11,631 nt of DNA from Peptococcus simiae (GTDB taxonomy: Bacteria > Bacillota > Peptococcia > Peptococcales > Peptococcaceae): contig NZ_JBJUVG010000022.1 of the NCBI RefSeq assembly GCF_046097595.1, positions 1-11,631 of the forward strand, read 5' to 3'. The notes beneath the pieces are model-generated. The model had not been told where the DNA came from. It worked only from the letters and a program-made list of their open reading frames with translations, and did no database searches. The position numbers were made by a program, and so were the translations under genes. Each line of letters starts with the position of its first letter. Positions within the stretch are counted from its first letter, which is position 1. This document shows, piece after piece, positions 1-6,011 of this stretch.

Positions 1-37
1 AGCGGGTAGTCCGGTTTTTTATGTAAGGCCTTGCCTT

Positions 38-802
38 TTAGAGCCAGCCGTAATGGCGGAGGGCCTGGCTGATGCCGCCCTGGTCGGCGTTGGCTGTGAT
101 GTAATCGGCGTGGACTTTCAGCTCTTCACGAGCATTGCCCATGGCGATGGAGGTCCAGCGGGGGTCGAACATGTGGATATCGTTGAGGCCGTCACCGAAG
201 ACGACGACATCTTCCAGGGGGCCTTCCAAGTAGGCCATCAGGTCTTCAATGCCCCGGCCCTTTTCCATGGGCTCGATGAGGAGGAAACGCTGGGCGTAGG
301 GGACGACGGGGAGGTCACCGGTATCGACCGGGAAGGGGGCGGTGTTGGGGTCGTGGTGGATAAAGATTTTATAAAAGACCTCAGCGGCGGCGATGGCCTC
401 CCTTGAGACGGGCCGGTTGGCAAAGTAATGGTCCCCGTACCGGCTAAAGTCCGGGTCGGTGGTCCAGCGTTCCATTTTATTTTCACTGACGGCGGCCCAG
501 GGGATGCCGACTTTTTCTAAGGCATGCAGAAGATTTTTGCAGGGATTTACCGGCAGGCTCTCCAGGCGGCGGACTTGGCCATCAATGGTCAGACCCTTGC
601 CACCATCAGAAACCATATGCCGGATGCCGAGCTCTTGGGCAGTGGCCCAGGCATCAATTTGCAAGCGGCCCGTGGCCAGGACCACTTCATGGCCGGCGGC
701 CTGCAGAGCCTGGAGGGCCTGGCGGGTATCCGCCGGGACGATTTTATAGATGCCCGGTGCCAGGGTGCCATCCAAGTCAAAGAAAAAGTATTTTTTTCGC
801 AT
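38..802 (-). CDS. Cof-type HAD-IIB family hydrolase (sugar-phosphate/cofactor phosphatase)
   Basis: A cytosolic Mg-dependent phosphatase of the HAD superfamily, 254 residues, the usual size of the Cof/YbiV group. Motif I is DLDGT with the nucleophile and acid/base aspartates D9 and D11. Motif II is in ATGR (43-46), motif III is the lysine of EKGRG (K181), and motif IV is GDGLND (203-208). The segment between motifs II and III is the C2-type alpha/beta cap that sets substrate choice. I start at the ATG at 802, because MRKKYFFFDLDGT begins the fold directly; the reading frame stays open for 18 more codons to an ATG at 856, but these residues look like untranslated leader. An AGGAGG (816-821, 13-base spacer) and an AAGGAA (808-813, 5-base spacer) precede the chosen start. 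It diverges from the cupin gene. The physiological substrate cannot be told; members act on sugar phosphates, FMN, PLP or HMP-PP. Bases 1-37 downstream hold no clear terminator for it. Confidence 0.9.
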   Translation of the reverse strand: MRKKYFFFDLDGTLAPGIYKIVPADTRQALQALQAAGHEVVLATGRLQIDAWATAQELGIRHMVSDGGKGLTIDGQVRRLESLPVNPCKNLLHALEKVGIPWAAVSENKMERWTTDPDFSRYGDHYFANRPVSREAIAAAEVFYKIFIHHDPNTAPFPVDTGDLPVVPYAQRFLLIEPMEKGRGIEDLMAYLEGPLEDVVVFGDGLNDIHMFDPRWTSIAMGNAREELKVHADYITANADQGGISQALRHYGWL

Positions 803-823
803 ATCCGTTCCTTGTCCTCCTAT

Positions 824-849
824 GTTTAAAAAAAGTATGAATAGGCTAT
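824..849 (+). promoter_or_regulatory. Candidate sigma-B-like promoter of the cupin gene
   Basis: GTTTAA (824-829), a 14-base spacer, then GGCTAT (844-849). The Bacillus sigma-B consensus is GTTTAA, 12-15 bases, GGGTAT, so 11 of 12 positions agree. Transcription would begin near 856, giving a leader of about 45 bases. No good sigma-A promoter competes here (the best alternative is TTTAAA-17-ATTTAA). The upstream hexamer lies in the untranslated leader of the divergent HAD gene. The match is seen; the sigma factor is inferred. Confidence 0.45.
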
Positions 850-885
850 TTAACAACTGTATTCTTAAGTCAGTGATTTTCCTCT

Positions 886-892
886 GGGAAGG
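886..892 (+). promoter_or_regulatory. Ribosome binding site deciding the cupin start
   Basis: GGGAAGG at 886-892 directly abuts the ATG at 893, which leaves no spacer for initiation there. It sits 9 bases ahead of the in-frame GTG at 902. This favours GTG 902 over ATG 893. Confidence 0.5.
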
Positions 893-901
893 ATGGTGCC
901 C

Positions 902-1561
902 GTGTTTAAGTTAAAGGAAAGAGCGCCTTTTGTCTTGACCGACTTGGTCACCGGAAGGCCCGGGCAGGTCGCATCCCGCCACCTGTCCTTGAATGACCTG
1001 CCGGCCATTGGTTTATTTGCCTTTGATGGCGGTGAAGGCATTCGTGATGCCCATTATGAAGGGGAGACTATTTATTTTGGCTTGGAAGGCGCCCCCTTAA
1101 TCCAATTACAAGAGGCGCAGGATGTCTTAGACCCGGGCGATGCCTTTATCGTCCCCGGGGATATGCCTCATTCGATAGCCGGCGATCGCCCCTTTCACCT
1201 GCTGAGGATTACCCTCCCGGTTGGGGAAGAACATAGCCAGACCCGGCACCTTATCAAGGGGCATGCGGTCCACCTGGCTGAGGCCATGGCTTATGCCGAA
1301 GATGAGGTGGTCAGCCTGACCATCTGCCAGCGGGCTGAATTAAGCCTGACGGTCTTTGCCTGTGCGGCCCAGACCCGGATTGGCCGGCATAAGAGCCAGG
1401 GGGATGCCTTGGCCCTTATCTTAGAAGGGACGGCGACCATTACCGTCGGGGAGGAGACCCACCAGGTCCATGTCGGGGAGGCCCTCCTCATGCCGGCCCA
1501 GGTGCCCCATGCCCTGACCACTGAGGATGGGTTCAAGATGCTCCTCATTGTTTCCTTTTAG
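902..1561 (+). CDS. Two-domain (bicupin) cupin protein of unknown substrate
   Basis: A 219-residue protein made of two cupin beta-barrels. In each half the second cupin motif is clear: PGDAFIVPGDMPH (78-90) and VGEALLMPAQVPH (191-203), each ending in the histidine that normally completes the metal site. The first motifs are divergent: HYEGETIYFGLEG (51-63) in the N-terminal barrel and H163...ILEG (173-176) in the second, both lacking the full HxH pair. One barrel may therefore be structural or bind metal with an altered ligand set. No catalytic family can be named; relatives include small-molecule isomerases, dioxygenases and sugar-binding sensors. The ATG at 893 would add three residues but has no usable RBS spacing. 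The gene stands alone between a divergent HAD gene and a strong terminator, and its candidate promoter is of the sigma-B type, so a stress-related role is possible. Confidence 0.85.
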   Translation: MFKLKERAPFVLTDLVTGRPGQVASRHLSLNDLPAIGLFAFDGGEGIRDAHYEGETIYFGLEGAPLIQLQEAQDVLDPGDAFIVPGDMPHSIAGDRPFHLLRITLPVGEEHSQTRHLIKGHAVHLAEAMAYAEDEVVSLTICQRAELSLTVFACAAQTRIGRHKSQGDALALILEGTATITVGEETHQVHVGEALLMPAQVPHALTTEDGFKMLLIVSF

Positions 1562-1577
1562 GGAAGGCCTACAGACG

Positions 1578-1610
1578 AAAAAGCTCTGCCTGCAGGGCTT
1601 TTTTTCTTTT
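1578..1610 (+). terminator. Intrinsic terminator of the cupin gene
   Basis: The 12-base arms AAAAAGCTCTGC (1578-1589) and GCAGGGCTTTTT (1592-1603) pair with one G-U, and are followed by a T-rich tail to 1610. It lies 17 bases after the cupin stop. Confidence 0.9.
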
Positions 1611-1623
1611 GCCTAAAATTGGG

Positions 1624-1658
1624 CAAAAAGAGAGACCCTCATATTGAGGTGAGGGTCT
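1624..1658 (-). terminator. Intrinsic terminator of the YflT-like gene
   Basis: On the minus strand AGACCCTC (1658-1651) pairs with GAGGGTCT (1640-1633), followed by CTCTTTTTG (1632-1624). The stem begins inside the stop codon (1658-1660) of the gene. A shorter alternative stem, CCTCA/TGAGG (1637-1649), overlaps it. Confidence 0.8.
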
Positions 1659-1984
1659 TACAAGGTGCCTGATGCCGATACAACTAAAACAACCCGACCA
1701 GCCTCTAAGTCTGCTTGATAGGGAAGGAGCATGGCCTTGTGGTCATCGCTCAAACCGCTGAAATAGTTTTGGCTATAGTTTCGCAAGGGAAAAACCGTTT
1801 CCAGCAGGCTCTTCTGCCGGATGGCCTGTTGGCGGTCCAGTTCGTTGCCCTCGTCATCATTGACCGCTAAGGCTGAGGTAATGAGGATGAGTTGGTTTTT
1901 ATTCCAGCCGGTCCCAATTAACTGGAGTACGGCCTTGTAGGTTTCAGAAATATTATCGTAAACCCCATGCACATGCGCGTCCAT
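1658..1984 (-). CDS. YflT/GSP17M-like general stress protein (small, cytosolic)
   Basis: A 108-residue soluble protein. The N-terminal stretch HGVYDNISETYKAVLQLIG, then a short GTGWNKNQLILIT strand, resembles the YflT/GSP17M domain, in which a beta strand, a helix with an alanine/leucine face and a GY(or W)xxxxI strand recur. The C-terminal half ends in a VVLVVSA strand and has an acidic, Gln-rich middle. The biochemical function of the family is unknown; the Bacillus member is a sigma-B-controlled heat/general stress protein. I start at the ATG at 1984, 9 bases after a strong AGGAGG (1994-1999), rather than at the upstream ATG at 2017, which would put the RBS inside the gene. It lies 69 bases after the kinase gene on the same strand and has its own candidate stress promoter. 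The family call rests on weak similarity. Confidence 0.6.
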   Translation of the reverse strand: MDAHVHGVYDNISETYKAVLQLIGTGWNKNQLILITSALAVNDDEGNELDRQQAIRQKSLLETVFPLRNYSQNYFSGLSDDHKAMLLPYQADLEAGRVVLVVSASGTL

Positions 1985-2019
1985 AGAGAGCCACCTCCTT
2001 TCCTTCTTATATAACATAC

Positions 2020-2045
2020 ATACCGCAGGCTTTTTTTGTTTAAAC
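2020..2045 (-). promoter_or_regulatory. Candidate sigma-B-like promoter of the YflT-like gene
   Basis: On the minus strand GTTTAA (2045-2040), a 14-base spacer, then CGGTAT (2025-2020), matching the sigma-B consensus GTTTAA/GGGTAT at 11 of 12 positions with the same spacer as the cupin promoter. The expected start is near 2013, giving a leader of about 29 bases that contains the RBS. A sigma-A reading is poor: the TATA-like bases at 2006-2012 lack a -35 at 17 bases. Confidence 0.5.
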
Positions 2046-2053
2046 CTTTTTCT

Positions 2054-2881
2054 TTAGTCCTGGGTCAATCGGCCGATTAAGGGCTCGAAGGGAACGCCTT
2101 CCCGGCGGGGGGCTTGCTGGTCCATGCCCAGGGCGATGGCGGCCCCGACAAATTCGTCAGCCCGGACCAGGGCATCATTAAAGGCCATCCCTTTCAAAAG
2201 GCCCCCGAGGAGGACAGAGGCGAAGAGGTCGCCGGTGCCGCAATAGTGGGCGGGTAGTCGGTCCTGCCGGTGGAAGAAGAAATTTGCCAGGCGGACATCG
2301 TAGGCGCAGCTGGTGATTTCCCGGTCATCTGTCGCAAAGGAGGTCACCACAATCTGCTTGGGGCCCAGGTCGGCCAGGGCCAGGACGGCGGCTTTGAGGT
2401 CGGCTTCGGTCAAGGGCTGGTCCAGGGGCCGGCCGGTGAGGGCGCAGAGCTCAGTGACATTAGGGGTGACGATATCTGCATGCCGGATGAGCTGGACCAT
2501 GGCCTCAACCATTTCCTGGCCAAAGTCCGGGTAAAGCTTGCCGTCATCGCCCAGGACCGGGTCCACCAGGACCAGGCCGTCCGGCTTGAGGAGCTGGTCG
2601 ACGGCAAACTGGACATGGGCCACCTGCAGGGGGTCGGCCAGGTAGCCACTGTAGAGGGCATCCACCTGGAGGCCCTCCCGGACCCAGTGGCGGAGGGCGG
2701 CATGGAGAAAGTGGGTCAGGCCCGTCCGGGCGTAGTTTTCATAGCCATCGGTTTGGCTGGATAAAACAGAGGTCGGTGCGGCAATGACCTGGTGGCCGCA
2801 GGCCGAAATAATTGGTAAGGCGCAGGCCAGGGACGAATGCCCTAGGCCGCATAGGTCGTGAAAGGCAATGACACGGTTCAT
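2054..2881 (-). CDS. pdxK: Pyridoxal/pyridoxamine kinase (ribokinase fold, PdxK/PdxY type)
   Basis: It phosphorylates pyridoxal, pyridoxine or pyridoxamine with ATP in the cytosol, the entry step of vitamin B6 salvage to PLP. The 275-residue length is typical. Visible motifs include the start IAFHDLCGLGHSSL (5-18), where B6 kinases bind substrate; SGYL (78-81); DPVLGDDGKLY (107-117), highly characteristic of pyridoxal kinases; TPNVTEL (139-145); and the anion hole/catalytic base GTGDLF (215-220, base D218). ATG 2881 follows AAAGGAGG with a 5-base spacer. It lies downstream of the terminator of the hydrogenase gene and upstream of the YflT-like gene, with no clear terminator between, so the two may be cotranscribed. 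No obvious sigma-A promoter is seen in the short gap 2882-2935. It could in principle be a ThiD-like HMP kinase, but the DPVLGDDGKLY block argues for B6. Confidence 0.9.
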   Translation of the reverse strand: MNRVIAFHDLCGLGHSSLACALPIISACGHQVIAAPTSVLSSQTDGYENYARTGLTHFLHAALRHWVREGLQVDALYSGYLADPLQVAHVQFAVDQLLKPDGLVLVDPVLGDDGKLYPDFGQEMVEAMVQLIRHADIVTPNVTELCALTGRPLDQPLTEADLKAAVLALADLGPKQIVVTSFATDDREITSCAYDVRLANFFFHRQDRLPAHYCGTGDLFASVLLGGLLKGMAFNDALVRADEFVGAAIALGMDQQAPRREGVPFEPLIGRLTQD

Positions 2882-2935
2882 AGGTCCTCCTTTGCTTTGA
2901 GGCAGCTTGGTTCAGAGGGAGGCCGGCGGTCTCCG

Positions 2936-2962
2936 TAAAAAAATCCCCGCTAAGGCGGGGAT
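2936..2962 (-). terminator. Intrinsic terminator of the hydrogenase gene
   Basis: On the minus strand ATCCCCGC and GCGGGGAT (2962-2955 and 2950-2943) form a perfect 8-bp stem with a 4-base loop. A run of seven T follows. It lies 9 bases beyond the hydrogenase stop. Confidence 0.95.
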
Positions 2963-2971
2963 GGGCTAGGT

Positions 2972-4600
2972 CTATTCCTGTTGCTTGCGTTTTTCGTAGG
3001 CAATTTTGTTGACCATGGCAGCCACTTCTACCCGGTGGTCTTCTTCGGCGTGCTTGCCTTCTTTCTCCAGGCTGATGCATTCCGGATCAAATTCGGTGAT
3101 GAGCTGGTTGTTGGTCGGCGAATCAAAGGCGCTTTCGCTCTGGAATTTTTGCAGGGCTCGACGGGTGACATTTAAGGCCGTGAGGGTCCCCGGGCCGCCT
3201 AGGCAGCCACCTTCACAGGCCATCCCCTCGAGGAGCATGCCGTCTTTCTTACCGGCCTTGGCCAGCTTCATAAGTTTGACGCAGTTGGCCAGGCCTTCGG
3301 CCCCTTCATAGTTGACTTCTACTTCCGGCCATTTTTCCTTGATCAGTTCAGCAACAGCCAGGGCCACGCCGCCGCCGGTGGCATAGCCGCGGGCAGTTTT
3401 AGAGGCCTGTTGGATATTCTGGATACTCTCGCGGGGCTGGAGCTCAGCCATCCCTTCCAGGGTGAAGCCCTTAGCGCTTAAGATGCCGCCTAATTCTTCA
3501 AAGGTAATGACGAAGTCTACATAGTCTTTGACGTAGTGGCGGAGGGCTTCCAGTTTTTTAGAAATACAGGGCCCGATAAAGGTGACCTTGGCATCCGGAT
3601 TTCCCTGCTTGATGTAGTAGGCGGTCTCAATCATTGGGGTGGCCGTTTCAGAGACGTAGGGGGCAATATCCGGGAACATGTTGTGGATCATCAGGGACCA
3701 GGAGTTGCAGCAGGAGGTCCCCATGAAGGGCCGTTTTTCCGGCACCAGGTGGACGAACTCTTCCGCTTCCTGCATGGTGGTCAGGTCGGCGCCCAAGCCG
3801 ACCTCCATGACCTCGGTGAAGCCCAGTTGGTAGATGGCTTCAAAGATTTGTTCCGGGCTGACCTTGGGCCCGAACTGGCCGACAAAGGAGGGGGCAACGA
3901 TGGCCACGTGGTGGTCACCGGCCTTGATAGATCGGATTAGCTGATAAATTTGGGACTTGTCGCTAATGGCGCCGAAGGGGCACTCGGTGATGCAGCGGCC
4001 GCAGGAAACGCACTTGCTGTAGTCGATTTTGGCTCGGCCGAGGTCATCACTGCCGATGGCATTGACCCCGCAGTTTTCTGCACAGGGACGGTCGAATTTA
4101 ATAATAGCATGGTAAGGGCAAAAGTCTATGCAACGGCCACAACGGATACAGAGGGTGTCGTTGATGACGGCCCCGTCTGTGGAGTTCCATTCAATGGCAT
4201 TCTTGGGACAGACGTTTTTGCAGGGATGACCGATACAGGCCCGGCAGTTATCCGTTACTTTAACGGTCTTGGTCGGGCAGGCCTGGCAGGCGAAGGGGAT
4301 GACATTGACCAGGGGGGCCTCATAGACCCGATGGCTGACATCTGCTAGGTCAATATCTTCATCTAAAGGTTTTAAATTACCGGCATCCCGGACAGACAGG
4401 CCCAGGGCCAGGCGGAGGCGTTCACCGGCAATAGCCCGTTCACGGAAAATATCGGTTCCATATACAGGGATTTCGCCGGGTAGCATATTAAAAATGGCAC
4501 GGCGCAACTCGTGTAAATCGCCGTCTTCATAGGCTAAGCGGGCTATCTCACGAAAAGCATCTCGGCGCATGGCAATGACGTCGGAATATACTTGTTTCAT
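2972..4600 (-). CDS. Monomeric [FeFe] hydrogenase, probable group B (B1/B3)
   Basis: Catalyses reversible 2H+ + 2e- to H2, with ferredoxin the likely partner, in the cytosol (no signal peptide, no membrane segment). In 542 residues, an N-terminal helical region (MRRDAFREIARLAYE, then a RERLRLALGL segment to ~70) typical of group B precedes a cysteine-rich electron-relay region with 16 cysteines (105-207), including CxxCxxCxxxC at 151-161 and 197-207. The H-cluster domain follows: L1 TSCCNSW (295-301), L2 GPCISKKLE (343-351), L3 EGMACEGGC (458-466). The expected H-cluster ligands are C298, C345, C462 and C466; C297 is the usual proton-relay cysteine. L1 has Asn where group A has Pro, and L2 has IGPC instead of MPC. 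The RBS before ATG 4600 is weak (AAAGGA, 14 bases away) but no better start exists. The maturases HydE, HydF and HydG are not in the window. The group call is from memory of the family, not alignment. Confidence 0.93.
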   Translation of the reverse strand: MKQVYSDVIAMRRDAFREIARLAYEDGDLHELRRAIFNMLPGEIPVYGTDIFRERAIAGERLRLALGLSVRDAGNLKPLDEDIDLADVSHRVYEAPLVNVIPFACQACPTKTVKVTDNCRACIGHPCKNVCPKNAIEWNSTDGAVINDTLCIRCGRCIDFCPYHAIIKFDRPCAENCGVNAIGSDDLGRAKIDYSKCVSCGRCITECPFGAISDKSQIYQLIRSIKAGDHHVAIVAPSFVGQFGPKVSPEQIFEAIYQLGFTEVMEVGLGADLTTMQEAEEFVHLVPEKRPFMGTSCCNSWSLMIHNMFPDIAPYVSETATPMIETAYYIKQGNPDAKVTFIGPCISKKLEALRHYVKDYVDFVITFEELGGILSAKGFTLEGMAELQPRESIQNIQQASKTARGYATGGGVALAVAELIKEKWPEVEVNYEGAEGLANCVKLMKLAKAGKKDGMLLEGMACEGGCLGGPGTLTALNVTRRALQKFQSESAFDSPTNNQLITEFDPECISLEKEGKHAEEDHRVEVAAMVNKIAYEKRKQQE

Positions 4601-4660
4601 GACGGTTGTTTCAGTCCTTTCTTTGTCACAAGGGCAAAGCTTTACTCACTCTCCAAAGTG

Positions 4661-4680
4661 ATGATGGTGCATCATGTCAA
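4661..4680 (-). promoter_or_regulatory. Possible hydrogenase promoter element: consensus -35 beside an inverted repeat
   Basis: On the minus strand a perfect TTGACA (4680-4675) lies about 75 bases upstream of the hydrogenase start. A 17-base spacer leads only to TTTGGA (4657-4652), a very poor -10. The spacer contains the dyad ATGATG-GTG-CATCAT (4661-4675). This pattern suits an activator- or repressor-controlled promoter, but could be coincidental. Confidence 0.3.
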
Positions 4681-4725
4681 GTGTACCATACGGGGGGTGT
4701 AAAATGAACAGCTGTATGAGAAAAG

Positions 4726-4748
4726 TTTATATGAAATAACAATATAAA
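4726..4748. repeat. AT-rich inverted repeat between glcF and the hydrogenase gene
   Basis: TTTATAT (4726-4732) and ATATAAA (4742-4748) are perfect 7-base arms around a 9-base spacer. It sits 16 bases beyond the glcF stop. There is no T-run, so it does not look like a terminator; it may be a protein-binding site or chance in AT-rich DNA. Confidence 0.4.
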
Positions 4749-4763
4749 TTATCAGACTAGTGG

Positions 4764-6002
4764 CTATATTCCCTCTTCCGGGGGGCAGATGACCTGGGAC
4801 AAGTGCATGACCTGGAGACCATCGCCGGCCATCTTACCCAGCTGCATGAGGCAGGAGGGACATTCGGCAACGAGGACATCGGCACCGGTGGCCCGGGCGT
4901 CCTTTTCTTTGAGGGCCAGGATTTTCTTGGAGATGGCCGGGTGCTCTACCCCAAAGCTGCCGGACCCGCCGCAGCAGCGGTCCGCCCGGTCCATTTCGAT
5001 ATAGTCGGTGGCCTCGGTTAAGAGCTGGCGGGGGGCCTCATGGACGCCCAGGCCCCGGTTTAAGTGGCAGCTGTCATGGTAGGTGACCCGGAGGTCTCGG
5101 TGGGCGGGGTGGTAGCCGGCGGCCACCAGGATTTCGGAAAAGCTCCAGATTTTTTGGCTGAGGGCAGTGGCCCGCAGGGCCCAGTCGGCCTCGTCGGCTA
5201 GGAGGGCCGGATAGCCCTGGAGGCTGGAGGCACAGGAGCCACAATCGGTGACGATGAGGTCATAGGCCTCCAGGGTTTGGATATTTTCCTTGGCCAGGGC
5301 CTTGGCGGTATCGGCCAGGCCATGGGCCAGCTGGGGCAGGCCGCAGCAGTCCACCTGGGGCCGGTCCACCTGGAAGCCGGCGGCGGTCAAGGTGCGGACA
5401 CTGGCATCGGCGGCCTTGGGGAAGAAGAGGCCCATGGCACAGCCGGTAAAATAGGCCAGCTGCCGGGCTTCTGCCGGCAGGGACCGTCCACCGGTCGGCC
5501 TTTCCCGGCTCTGGAGCAGGGCCGGACCAGGGTGGCCGGTGGACGGGGCCAGGGGGTCGGACGGGAGCAGACCGCCGGTCAAGCGGGGGAAGGCCATTTT
5601 TTGGGCAGCGGCAATCCCCAGCCGGCCCAGGGCCCGCAAGCCCCGGGAGGCCATGCCCCGGCTCAGGGCCCGGTGGAAGAGGGAGTAACCGTACTTTTGG
5701 CCTAGGCGCTGGCGCATATCCACCATGGCGTCGGCGGTCATAATATGGGAGGGGCAGACTTCGCTGCAGGCCCCGCAGAGGAGGCAGTATTCCATGGCTT
5801 CCTGTAGGGTCTTGTCCCCTTCCGGGATGACCCCGGTCAGGTAGGCCTTGGCCAGGGCCAGCTTGCCCCGGGCGGTGGCCCGGTCCAGGGCATTGACTTC
5901 ATATAAGGGGCAGACCCTGGTGCAGGCGCCACACCGGTCACACTGGTTGAGCAGGCTGACCAGGTCATCTTTTTGGCTGCTTGTTTTTTCTATATCTGAC
6001 AT
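4764..6002 (-). CDS. glcF: Glycolate/D-lactate dehydrogenase Fe-S subunit (GlcF-like)
   Basis: The electron-transfer partner of the FAD subunit encoded just upstream: it carries electrons from 2-hydroxyacid oxidation to an acceptor. Its 412 residues begin with two [4Fe-4S] motifs, CDRCGACTRVCP (21-32) and CLLCGACSEVCP (73-84). A Pro/Gly-rich linker (about 140-180) follows, then two CCG domains: YFTGC (184-188) with DCCGLP (218-223) and DCGSC (253-257), and DSCH (310-313) with RCCGG (342-346) and CPSC (381-384). These Cys-rich modules bind noncubane clusters in heterodisulfide-reductase relatives. ATG 6002 follows AGGAGG with a 6-base spacer, and that RBS overlaps the TAG stop of glcD, so the two are probably translationally coupled. 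There is no membrane segment and no third GlcE subunit. The substrate (glycolate, lactate or another 2-hydroxyacid) cannot be decided from sequence. Confidence 0.9.
   Translation of the reverse strand: MSDIEKTSSQKDDLVSLLNQCDRCGACTRVCPLYEVNALDRATARGKLALAKAYLTGVIPEGDKTLQEAMEYCLLCGACSEVCPSHIMTADAMVDMRQRLGQKYGYSLFHRALSRGMASRGLRALGRLGIAAAQKMAFPRLTGGLLPSDPLAPSTGHPGPALLQSRERPTGGRSLPAEARQLAYFTGCAMGLFFPKAADASVRTLTAAGFQVDRPQVDCCGLPQLAHGLADTAKALAKENIQTLEAYDLIVTDCGSCASSLQGYPALLADEADWALRATALSQKIWSFSEILVAAGYHPAHRDLRVTYHDSCHLNRGLGVHEAPRQLLTEATDYIEMDRADRCCGGSGSFGVEHPAISKKILALKEKDARATGADVLVAECPSCLMQLGKMAGDGLQVMHLSQVICPPEEGI
5484..5546. repeat. Inverted repeat inside the glcF linker region
   Basis: CCGTCCACCGG (5484-5494) and CCGGTGGACGG (5536-5546) are perfect 11-base inverted arms 41 bases apart. 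They encode part of the variable Pro/Gly-rich linker between the ferredoxin and CCG domains. The intervening DNA adds a weaker pairing (GGTCGGCC with GGCCGGACC, one bulge). Confidence 0.5.
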
Positions 6003-6011
6003 GGTTGCCTC

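Noticed and set aside
25..37. Small hairpin AAGGC-CTT-GCCTT at the left edge
   Set aside because: Only a 5-bp stem; the T-run after it on the plus strand is four bases and on the minus strand there is none, so a terminator is not supported.
803..856. Longer start (ATG 856) for the HAD gene
   Set aside because: It would place both SD-like sequences within the coding region and add a hydrophobic stretch absent from the family; the fold begins right at ATG 802.
4621..4638. CTTTG...CAAAG repeat and TTGTGA half site near the hydrogenase start as a Rex operator
   Set aside because: Rex needs two TTGTGA-type half sites in inverted array; only one is present and the second arm does not match.
4704..4739. 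11-codon plus-strand ORF with a GGGGGTG ahead of its ATG
   Set aside because: Too short to support, no visible promoter, and it lies in AT-rich DNA where such frames arise easily.
5277..5705. 142-codon plus-strand frame opposite glcF
   Set aside because: It is Gly/Gln-rich and lies over CCG-domain codons of a clearly real gene; no RBS.
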